From: Mycobacterium sp.
GTDB taxonomy: Bacteria; Actinomycetota; Actinomycetes; Mycobacteriales; Mycobacteriaceae
Direction of reading: 5' to 3'
Length of the DNA: 7,730 nucleotides
Assembly (NCBI GenBank): GCA_018882545.1
Contig: VERS01000083.1
Coordinates: 1-7,730 of the forward strand
Numbering within the stretch: the stretch's first letter is position 1; every line of letters begins with the position of its first letter. The notes beneath the pieces are model-generated. The model ran no database searches. It worked only from the letters and a program-made list of their open reading frames with translations, and had not been told where the DNA came from. Positions 1-7,730 of this stretch are shown piece by piece. Made by a program: the position numbers and the translations under genes.

Positions 1-124
1 TAATAAGAGACAGGGCCCACTCCAGTCCGCCCGTCTCGAAGACAGCCGTGAGACCGCCGTACACGATGGCGGCGAGTACGAAGAATCCGGTCAGGATTTC
101 GAAAAGCCGGGCTTCAACACGCAT
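1..124 (-). CDS. ctaF: Cytochrome c oxidase subunit IV, CtaF (N-terminal part, cut by window edge)
   Basis: This is the start of a small integral membrane protein of the actinobacterial aa3-type cytochrome c oxidase, which works in the plasma membrane with CtaC, CtaD and CtaE. The 41 visible residues begin [15 protein letters not shown] and continue as one hydrophobic helix (about residues 8-25) into GGLEWALSL. This closely resembles the start of M. tuberculosis Rv2199c as I remember it (MHIEARLFEF, then ATGGVEWAG). The ATG at 124-122 is chosen because a purine-rich AGGGAGAG lies six bases upstream and the family begins exactly here. It lies 41 bp downstream of ctaC on the same strand with no terminator between them, so the two are probably co-transcribed. 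The remaining two thirds or so of the gene, including further membrane segments, lies outside the window. Confidence 0.88.
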   Translation of the reverse strand, partial: MRVEARLFEILTGFFVLAAIVYGGLTAVFETGGLEWALSLI

Positions 125-130
125 CTCGGA

Positions 131-138
131 CTCTCCCT
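131..138 (-). promoter_or_regulatory. Ribosome binding site of ctaF
   Basis: On the minus strand this reads AGGGAGAG, six bases before the ATG at 124. It is part of a strongly purine-biased 41-base spacer between the ctaC stop and ctaF, which is likely to be unstructured and to favour re-initiation on a shared message. Confidence 0.6.
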
Positions 139-165
139 GCCTCTGCTTCTACTTCTCTTCGAGTT

Positions 166-1257
166 CTACTTCGGGGCCTGCGCCGCAGCCATCTCGGGCT
201 TCGGGATCACCCGCTCGCCGCGGCGGGTGTCGAACGGTGCGGTGGTGATCGCCAGCGGCGGCTCGTTGATCGCCTTGAGCGCCTCGGCGTTGGTCATGCC
301 GTCGGCGCGGGCCTGCAGGTAGGTCTTGAAGTCGCTGGCCTGGACCACCCGCACCTCGAAGTTCATCATCGCGTGGTAGGTGCCGCACATCTCAGCGCAC
401 CGGCCGACGAAGGCGCCAGTCTGGTTGATCTGGGAGACCTGCCACTTGTTGGCCGAGTGGTTGGCCTCCGGTTCGGGAAACACGTCGCGCTTGAAGAGGA
501 ATTCGGGGATCCAGAAGGAATGGATGACGTCGGCGGAGGCCTGCTGGAACTCGATGCGCTTGCCGACCGGCAGCACCAGCACCGGTATCTCCTCGCTGGT
601 GCCGACGGTCTCGATCTTGTTGTAGTTCAGATACGACCGGTCCTCCGGATTCATCCCCCGAACTGCACCGACTGCCTCTTCGCCGTTGGGGGCCTTGCCT
701 TCCGGCTTGGAGATCACCGCCGCCTTCCGGGCCGGGTCAGCACCTTCGTAGTTGTACGAGCCGTCGGCATAGGCGACCTTCTGGTAGCCGAATTTCCAGT
801 TCCACTGGAAGGCCGTGATGTCCACGATCACCTCGGGGTTCGGTTCTCTGTTGAGGACCTTTTCCTGGGTACCGATGGTGAAGTAGAAGAGCACCGAGAT
901 GATGACGAATGGAATCACCGTCAGCGCCAACTCAAGGGGCATGTTGTAACCGGTCTGGCGGGGCATTTCCTCATCGCCGGGCTTTTTGCGGAAAAACGCG
1001 GCGCACCAGAACATCAGCGCCCAGGTGATAACCCCGACCACAAGTGCGGCGATCACCGAACCGACCCACAGCTTGTGCATTGCCTCGGCCTCGGGGGTGA
1101 CGCCCTTGGGCCACCCGAGCGCCATCGCCTCCTGCCAGCTGCATCCGCTGAGCGTGATCGCCAGGACAGCGAAGGCAGCACTCAGCAGCGCCGCACGCCG
1201 CCAATTCGAACGCAATCCGGGACTGGTGGTGCCGTCGCCTAGCCCGCGTCGTGTCAC
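166..1257 (-). CDS. ctaC: Cytochrome c oxidase subunit II (lipoprotein, CuA centre)
   Basis: CtaC accepts electrons from the cytochrome bcc complex at its binuclear CuA centre and passes them to subunit I for oxygen reduction; in actinobacteria it belongs to the bcc-aa3 supercomplex. The 363-residue protein has a lipoprotein signal (twin Arg at 20-21, hydrophobic stretch 22-36, lipobox LSGC with Cys39), two transmembrane helices (about 64-90 and 107-129), and a large outer cupredoxin domain. The aromatic motif FQWNWKF is at 150-156. All CuA ligands are present: His246, Cys287, Glu289, Cys291, His295 and Met298, with the classical C-x3-C-x3-H-x2-M spacing. An actinobacterial insertion (about 160-205) separates the aromatic motif from the copper-binding part. 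The GTG start is set by AGGAGG six bases upstream. It heads an operon with ctaF and is divergent from asnB. The length matches M. tuberculosis Rv2200c as I recall it. Confidence 0.97.
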   Translation of the reverse strand: MTRRGLGDGTTSPGLRSNWRRAALLSAAFAVLAITLSGCSWQEAMALGWPKGVTPEAEAMHKLWVGSVIAALVVGVITWALMFWCAAFFRKKPGDEEMPRQTGYNMPLELALTVIPFVIISVLFYFTIGTQEKVLNREPNPEVIVDITAFQWNWKFGYQKVAYADGSYNYEGADPARKAAVISKPEGKAPNGEEAVGAVRGMNPEDRSYLNYNKIETVGTSEEIPVLVLPVGKRIEFQQASADVIHSFWIPEFLFKRDVFPEPEANHSANKWQVSQINQTGAFVGRCAEMCGTYHAMMNFEVRVVQASDFKTYLQARADGMTNAEALKAINEPPLAITTAPFDTRRGERVIPKPEMAAAQAPK

Positions 1258-1263
1258 TTGGCG

Positions 1264-1269
1264 CCTCCT
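1264..1269 (-). promoter_or_regulatory. Ribosome binding site fixing the GTG start of ctaC
   Basis: On the minus strand this is a perfect AGGAGG, six bases before the GTG at 1257-1255. It is complementary to the 3' end of 16S rRNA and settles the start, since this reading frame has no ATG at this point. Confidence 0.85.
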
Positions 1270-1342
1270 GTGTCACAAGCTGGACCGATACCGCCCGACC
1301 CGCCCGCCACCGCAGGTGGACGAGGGGCGTATCGCCACTCGA

Positions 1343-1348
1343 ATACTA
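1343..1348 (-). promoter_or_regulatory. Candidate -10 element of the ctaC-ctaF promoter
   Basis: On the minus strand the bases read TAGTAT, matching the mycobacterial SigA -10 pattern TANNNT. Transcription would begin near 1336, giving a leader of about 79 bases before the ctaC GTG. The -35 region is poor (TGTCCA about 18 bases upstream), as is common in mycobacteria. TACGCT at 1357-1352 is an alternative -10. This is a pattern match only. Confidence 0.4.
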
Positions 1349-1358
1349 CGCAGCGTAG
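1346..1358. promoter_or_regulatory. 13-bp perfect palindrome in the ctaC promoter, candidate operator
   Basis: CTACGC and GCGTAG flank a single central A. The left arm overlaps the candidate -10 of ctaC, so a bound dimer would be expected to block RNA polymerase. With flanking bases it reads TACTACGCAGCGTAGAC, which recalls the TACTAC/GTAGTA half-sites of BlaI/MecI-type repressors. In M. tuberculosis BlaI is reported to control blaC and also ATP synthase genes, so a respiratory target is conceivable. The palindrome is seen directly; the repressor assignment is inference. Confidence 0.4.
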
Positions 1359-1466
1359 ACCACCATTGGACAGCAGGCGGACACACCTGGCGATTCGGCC
1401 TGGCCCAGATCCGACGTGTCCCTGGTGCAGCTCAGGTGTAGGGTTCAGCGCCCCCCGACGGTCGGG

Positions 1467-1472
1467 CATACT
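1467..1472 (+). promoter_or_regulatory. Candidate -10 element of asnB (leaderless arrangement)
   Basis: CATACT keeps the key A2 and T6 of the -10 hexamer and is followed by exactly seven bases before the asnB GTG at 1480. That spacing would put the first transcribed base at or next to the start codon. No Shine-Dalgarno sequence precedes the GTG, which fits a leaderless message, common in mycobacteria. Confidence 0.4.
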
Positions 1473-1479
1473 TGGCCGG

Positions 1480-4551
<3,072 letters not shown>

Positions 4552-4590
4552 TCCAGTGCCGCACGGCTCCGTACCGGACCGACGACATTC

Positions 4591-4597
4591 GGAGGAG
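4591..4597 (+). promoter_or_regulatory. Ribosome binding site of the Rv2203-like gene
   Basis: GGAGGAG lies eight bases before the ATG at 4606. It decides the start, because the same frame is open upstream to 4432, overlapping the adoK 5' end. Confidence 0.85.
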
Positions 4598-4605
4598 ACC
4601 TCACG

Positions 4606-5238
4606 ATGGCTGGCCCCTATCCGCCGCACAACGCCGGCGCGGAGGGCCAGCCATATCCCGGGCCGCCGATGCCGCCCGGATACTCCGAGCCCTACCCCTA
4701 CCCGGCGGTCTATCCGGGTCCGCTGCCGCCCCCGGTCAGCTACGCCCCGCCGCCGCGGCGTAATCGGACGTTGCTGTGGAGCCTGCTCGGGTTGGGACTG
4801 GTCGCAGTCCTGATCGCCGCGGCGCTGTTCGCCGGATCGAAACGCTCCGGCGGCGGGCTGCCGGGGTTCAGCGAATCCAACGCCCGCACCGCGATCCAGA
4901 ACTATCTGGACGCCCTTTCCGACGGCGATACCGAGACGATCGCGCGAAACACGCTGTGCGGGATGTACGACGCAGTGCAGGACCGCAAATCCGATATGGC
5001 GCTGGCCCGCCTGGCCAGCGACGCGTTCCGCAAACAGTTCGCGCAGGCCGAGGTCACGTCGATCGACAAGATCGTGCTGTCCTCGTCCTACCAGGCGCAG
5101 GTGCTGTTCACGATGAAGGTCGCGCCCGCCTCATCGCGCAAGGGCCGCGACGAGGAGCAGGGCGTTGCCCAGATCCTGCGTCAGGACAACACCCTGCTGG
5201 TGTGCTCCTACCTGCTGCGCACCACGGCCCAGTACTGA
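4606..5238 (+). CDS. Single-pass membrane protein with proline/tyrosine-rich N-terminus (Rv2203-like)
   Basis: Function is unknown; by position and architecture this corresponds to M. tuberculosis Rv2203, a conserved membrane protein. The 210 residues fall into three parts. A cytoplasmic tail (1-50) is rich in Pro, Tyr and Gly with repeated PYP and YPGP motifs. A basic RRNR precedes one transmembrane helix (about 55-77). An extracytoplasmic domain (about 85-210) starts with FSESNARTAIQNYLDALSDG, like small NTF2-fold or DUF4878-like domains found outside the membrane in many mycobacterial proteins. Two cysteines, Cys118 and Cys200, could form a disulfide bridge. The basic RRNR on the N-terminal side of the helix fits an N-in, C-out topology. 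The ATG is chosen for its strong GGAGGAG site. It is divergent from adoK and is the last gene before the conserved order breaks. The NTF2-like assignment is inference. Confidence 0.85.
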   Translation: MAGPYPPHNAGAEGQPYPGPPMPPGYSEPYPYPAVYPGPLPPPVSYAPPPRRNRTLLWSLLGLGLVAVLIAAALFAGSKRSGGGLPGFSESNARTAIQNYLDALSDGDTETIARNTLCGMYDAVQDRKSDMALARLASDAFRKQFAQAEVTSIDKIVLSSSYQAQVLFTMKVAPASSRKGRDEEQGVAQILRQDNTLLVCSYLLRTTAQY

Positions 5239-5420
5239 GCGGGAAACATGCGGTGCGGCTGTCGTCGATGCCGCCACCCACGACGACGGTGATGATGTGG
5301 TGGGCCCGTGGCGAGGGCGGCGGTTCGGGCCGTGGCCTGGATTCGGCTCGGGGGCGCCGGGATTGGGCGCTGGGCCTCGCTGCCGCCACAGTGGCGTCCT
5401 GACCCGAACAACCCTGCCGG
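5239..5420. other. Gene-free segment between the membrane-protein gene and the IS remnant
   Basis: About 180 bases with no start preceded by a ribosome site and no translation I recognise on either strand. It holds the GC-rich hairpin just after the stop codon and an imperfect dyad (5274-5315). Its right edge is where similarity to IS256-type transposase stops. It may be original intergenic DNA downstream of Rv2203 or debris from the rearrangement that truncated the IS. Confidence 0.5.
5252..5278 (+). terminator. Candidate hairpin terminator after the Rv2203-like gene
   Basis: GGTGCGGC (5252-5259) pairs with GCCGCCACC (5270-5278), leaving one bulged C and a 10-base loop, 13 bases after the stop codon. 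No T-run follows. Such tail-less GC hairpins are often proposed as mycobacterial terminators, but termination here is unproven. Confidence 0.35.
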
Positions 5421-5874
5421 ACAGTCAACCCCCGGGCGTACAGGGAGAGCACCACCTCGTCGACATCGGTCAGGCGTCTCTGGCGTTTCTTGACGATCTG
5501 CGGCTCGAAGGTGCGCCCGCCCGATCCCGAGGCACCTCGATCTCGATCGCCCCGCAGGCATCGGTGAGCACCGTCTTGGCCCGGGTCCCGTTGCGGGAGT
5601 TGCCACTACCGCGGCCCTCGACAGCATGGCGGTCATAGCCCAGGTGCTCGGCCATTTCCTCATCCAGGGCGGTCTCGATGACCGTCTTGGTCATCGCCTT
5701 GAGCAGCCCACCCGGGCCCGTCAAGGCCACTCCGGCCTCACGGGCCTGCCGGACCAACTCACGGGCAACTTCGAGCTCGTCGACCTCCCGAGCGCCCGGG
5801 ACTTCAATCACCGCGTCAGCGGCGTCCTGCACTGCATTCTCCGATGGCGTCACAGCCACGAGAGTCTCGGTCAT
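5421..5874 (-). pseudogene. IS256-type (mutator) transposase, frameshifted N-terminal fragment
   Basis: The ATG at 5874 follows GGAAAGG seven bases upstream. The first frame gives about 120 residues typical of the family: MTETLVAV, then GPGGLLKAMTKTVIETALDEE, AEHLGYDRH, SRNGTRAKTV and IEVPRDRAG. There the frame breaks: continuing it gives nonsense and a stop at about 5472-5470. A second frame resumes the family sequence with TFEPQIVKKRQRRLTDVDE and VVLSLYARGLT, then homology ends near 5423. The change is at about 5511-5518 and equals two extra bases (or one lost) in a GC-rich run. Intact relatives are about 400-430 residues with a DDE catalytic domain, absent here. The gene is doubly dead: frameshift plus 3' truncation. 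Confidence 0.85.
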
Positions 5875-5881
5875 CGTGTGA

Positions 5882-5888
5882 CCTTTCC
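5882..5888 (-). promoter_or_regulatory. Ribosome binding site of the transposase remnant
   Basis: On the minus strand this reads GGAAAGG, seven bases before the ATG at 5874. It fixes the start at MTETL and abuts the hairpin immediately upstream. Confidence 0.6.
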
Positions 5889-5908
5889 GGCCCCGACACA
5901 CCGGGGCC
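5889..5908 (-). promoter_or_regulatory. Perfect hairpin between IS end and transposase start
   Basis: GGCCCCG (5889-5895) and CGGGGCC (5902-5908) form a perfect 7-bp GC stem with a six-base ACACAC loop. It lies between the IS terminus and the transposase ribosome site. Several IS families use such structures to stop outside transcription from reading into the transposase gene; that role is inferred here. Confidence 0.5.
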
Positions 5909-5918
5909 CGTCAGGCCA

Positions 5919-5942
5919 TTACACCGTTATTGCGACAGTCCC
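5919..5942. repeat. Presumed terminal inverted repeat (left end) of the IS256-type element
   Basis: Reading inward on the minus strand the end is GGGACTGTCGCAATAACGGT followed by GTAA. The GACT... and ...GTGTAA features resemble IS256-family termini as I remember them. The matching right end is missing, so the exact boundary cannot be confirmed from this window. Confidence 0.45.
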
Positions 5943-5952
5943 GGCGCGCCTC

Positions 5953-7730
5953 CTACGACGGGATGTTTACTGAGGGGAGATAGTCGTTCCAGGTGTAGAG
6001 CGTGATCGGGTCGTCCCACGTCAGCGCCGAGGTCAGCCCGGGCAGGAGGGCGGCCTTCAAGTCGAGCACCCCGGATGCCGTCAGCTGCAGCTGGATGTTC
6101 CCGGTGTTGTCGCTGAGTTGCGCCGTCCCGGTCAACGTCACAGGGTTGGAGTAGTCCATCGAGATGTCGACCAGTCCGTAACCACCCGCGAACGGGACGC
6201 TTTCGGGAACCGTGTAGCCCCAGCCGACGTTGAGGTAGGGCGAAACGGTCAAGGACGCGGTGGCCGAAGGGTTTTCGACGTCGGCGAGGAGTTCGCTTAT
6301 GGACGCGACTGTGAAGTTGTCAGTGAAGGCTCCGGACACCCCAAAGTTCCCGGGGTTGCCGGCGACGTTCCAAGTCAGCATGATCCCTGGGATGAACTCC
6401 GCGGCGGCCAGCGTGATGGGCGTGTTTGGGGTAATGTTCGCGCCCGCTGTTGCGCCCACCGTGATGCCGGTGCTGATCGTGACAGTCCCGAGAGTGCCGG
6501 CATCGATGGGCTCGGTCTTGGTGTAGACCGGGAAGTCCTTGGGACCATAGCTGAGGCTCACGCTCGGCAGAGTCAGGTCCAGCGACGGGCCGCCGCCGGC
6601 GGCCAGCACCAAACCGAGGGAGTAGTCGTCGAATTTGAACTTGTCCCAGAAGCCGTTTGGCACGAACAAGTACCCGTAGCCGGCCACCTCCAGATTCAGA
6701 TCGGCCGAGATGCCGGAGCCTTCATCGGGCGGCCAGGAGAAAAGAACTCCGTCTCCGTTGGGCTGGTAGGTCAATGCGAACGAGTAGAAATCGCCACTGC
6801 AGCCGCTACCGCACCACGCCTGGTTCTGGTCCACCCCGAAGACCGGGTCGCTGGCCGGGTCCCCCACCAGCCCACTCTGGCCGAATGTGTTATTGCCGAA
6901 GCTCGGCAGATTGGCGGTGGTGATCCATTCCCAGGCGCTTGCTAGCTGTGTGCTGGACAGCGTCGTCCTGCCCCAGGAGTCGGACTTTTGCAGCAACTGC
7001 CACGGCGAGCTGGTGTTAACGATATCCACCGGGAACGGGTTGAGCGTCGAGCCGCTCCAGGCGTAGATGCCGTTATTGGTCTGGCCGACGAGCAGGGACT
7101 GGGCCTGCACCAGGTTCCCCGAGCCCGCGGGATCCAGTTGGGCCCACGACAGCGGGATCAATTGCTGCACCGAGCCGTTGGCACTGTTCCCGCTCAGGTC
7201 GCTGTTGCCCGCTATCTCGATCCAGCCGTTTTGGTTCCAAATGGTCGGTGTCGCCTCAACAGGTCCGTTGGGGCCTACGGCATACCCGAAGGCCTGGGAG
7301 CTCGAGGCGGGGCCGAAGCCGGGCAGGTACTCGACCGTGCCGTTCTGGCTGCTGCTCGAGGAGGTCAGGCCGAGCGCAATGCCGTCGCCCAGTTGCACCA
7401 TGGAGGTCACGGCGTTGTCCCAGGTGTTGTCGTGGAACTCCGTCCAGCCAAAGGAGTTTTGCGGTTTGCCCTGTTGCAGGAAGCTTGCCGACTGCCACAT
7501 GGGAATCAGGGGTTCAGTTGCGTTGTAGAGATCGTTGCCGACGCTGCTGAGGTTGGTGAAGGGAGTCCAGTACTCCACCGCCCCGTTGTTCAAACCCACG
7601 ACCAGCCCGTTGCGGTACGCAATCATCGTGTTGACGCCGCTGTTCCACCCGTTGCCGTACAGCTGTGTCCAGCCAGTGCCGGTGTACTGCTCCACTGCCC
7701 CCCCACCCAGGCCGACGACGAAGCCGGTGC
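5953..7730 (-). CDS. Large repeat-containing, beta-rich, probably exported protein (5' end outside window)
   Basis: I do not recognise a named family. The frame is open from the window edge to TAG at 5955-5953, giving at least 591 residues; the true start and any signal peptide lie beyond 7730. The N-terminal part of what is visible has about 39-residue repeats of the form GW-T-x-L/F then GLVVGLNNGAVEYW, suggesting a beta-propeller or tectonin-like fold. A middle part has a CGSGC pair (6799-6813), a possible disulfide. The last 270 or so residues (about 5953-6765) are alternating beta-type sequence rich in Thr, Ser, Gly and Leu, ending WDDPITLYTWNDYLP and SVNIPS. Composition is striking: 2 Arg and 7 Lys among the last 580 residues against about 21 Trp, with many Asn and Ser. 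This fits a secreted or surface protein, perhaps exported like PE/PPE-type proteins, but no export signal is visible. Confidence 0.75.
   Translation of the reverse strand, partial: TGFVVGLGGGAVEQYTGTGWTQLYGNGWNSGVNTMIAYRNGLVVGLNNGAVEYWTPFTNLSSVGNDLYNATEPLIPMWQSASFLQQGKPQNSFGWTEFHDNTWDNAVTSMVQLGDGIALGLTSSSSSQNGTVEYLPGFGPASSSQAFGYAVGPNGPVEATPTIWNQNGWIEIAGNSDLSGNSANGSVQQLIPLSWAQLDPAGSGNLVQAQSLLVGQTNNGIYAWSGSTLNPFPVDIVNTSSPWQLLQKSDSWGRTTLSSTQLASAWEWITTANLPSFGNNTFGQSGLVGDPASDPVFGVDQNQAWCGSGCSGDFYSFALTYQPNGDGVLFSWPPDEGSGISADLNLEVAGYGYLFVPNGFWDKFKFDDYSLGLVLAAGGGPSLDLTLPSVSLSYGPKDFPVYTKTEPIDAGTLGTVTISTGITVGATAGANITPNTPITLAAAEFIPGIMLTWNVAGNPGNFGVSGAFTDNFTVASISELLADVENPSATASLTVSPYLNVGWGYTVPESVPFAGGYGLVDISMDYSNPVTLTGTAQLSDNTGNIQLQLTASGVLDLKAALLPGLTSALTWDDPITLYTWNDYLPSVNIPS
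7327..7728 (-). repeat. Gly/Trp protein repeats of about 39 residues
   Basis: Three copies are visible. The first is partial at the window edge, GFVVGLGGGAVEQY (7684-7725). The second runs from GWTQLYGNGW to GLVVGLNNGAVEYW (7567-7674). The third runs from GWTEFHDNTW to GIALGL and NGTVEYL (7327-7449), with a Ser-rich seven-residue insertion. Spacing is 39 residues between copies one and two and 75 (about two units) between two and three. A degenerate copy starting GWIEIAGN may lie at 7156-7227. More copies probably continue beyond the window. Confidence 0.75.

Larger units (their letters stand above)
5421..5942 (-). mobile_element. Truncated IS256-family insertion sequence (left end only)
   Basis: The element keeps its outer end (around 5919-5942), a hairpin and ribosome site ahead of the transposase, and roughly the first 150 codons of the transposase. 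Similarity ends near 5420-5426, just after the LYARGLT motif, and no matching right-hand inverted repeat is seen before the Rv2203-like gene. With the catalytic DDE domain gone it cannot move by itself. It lies where the M. tuberculosis gene order breaks, so it probably marks an insertion followed by deletion or recombination. Confidence 0.8.

Noticed and set aside
373..1242. Long open frame antisense to ctaC.
   Set aside because: It is a high-GC shadow of the ctaC codons; ctaC is certain from its complete CuA site, and the antisense frame has no ribosome site or recognisable domain.
1258..1479. In-frame upstream extension of asnB by 74 codons.
   Set aside because: AsnB needs Cys as residue 2, supplied only by the GTG at 1480. 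The extension covers the ctaC promoter region and resembles no known sequence.
5257..5270. GGCTGTCGTCGAT as a possible right-hand inverted repeat of the IS element.
   Set aside because: Only the CTGTCG core matches the left end GGGACTGTCGCAATAA; the rest diverges and there is no recognisable transposase 3' end between it and the break near 5420.
5165..5638. 157-codon plus-strand frame across the gene-free segment and IS remnant.
   Set aside because: It starts inside the Rv2203-like gene in another frame and crosses the IS breakpoint; it has no ribosome site or family resemblance.
6118..6945. Plus-strand open frame opposite the large repeat protein.
   Set aside because: It is Arg/Gly-rich shadow sequence without a ribosome site; the minus strand carries the regular repeat and beta-strand pattern.

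Overview
The window is high-GC actinobacterial DNA. Its gene order and protein sequences point to a Mycobacterium/Mycolicibacterium species: ctaF, ctaC, asnB, adoK and a small proline-rich membrane protein occur in the same order and orientation as Rv2199c-Rv2200c-Rv2201-Rv2202c-Rv2203 of M. tuberculosis (recalled, not searched). GTG starts on ctaC, asnB and adoK, strong AGGAGG-type ribosome sites on some genes and a probable leaderless start on asnB also fit mycobacteria.

Positions 1-5238 are conserved chromosome. On the minus strand, ctaC (cytochrome aa3 oxidase subunit II, with a lipoprotein signal and a complete CuA site) is followed by the start of ctaF (oxidase subunit IV, cut by the window edge); the two form a respiratory operon. 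Divergently on the plus strand lies asnB (glutamine-dependent amidotransferase). The 222-bp space between them carries a candidate ctaC promoter overlapped by a perfect 13-bp palindrome, and a candidate -10 element placed so that the asnB message would begin at its GTG. asnB and adoK (adenosine kinase, minus strand) converge so tightly that their stop codons share one CTAG. adoK then diverges from the Rv2203-like membrane protein across 142 bp holding two ACTATA boxes 14 bp apart.

Positions 5239-7730 look like an accessory junction where the M. tuberculosis order is interrupted. About 180 bp without a recognisable gene are followed by a remnant of an IS256-family (mutator-type) insertion sequence. 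The remnant keeps its 5' end, ribosome site, a protective-looking hairpin and roughly the first third of its transposase, but it is frameshifted and has lost the catalytic domain. About ten bases beyond the presumed IS end lies the stop codon of a large minus-strand gene that runs out of the window. Its product has roughly 39-residue Gly/Trp repeats (beta-propeller-like) followed by a long beta-rich domain. It is extremely poor in arginine and lysine and rich in Trp, Asn and Ser, which suggests a secreted or cell-surface protein of unknown function.

I see no RNA gene, CRISPR array or defence operon. The large repeat protein beside the IS remnant is the least explained part of the window.
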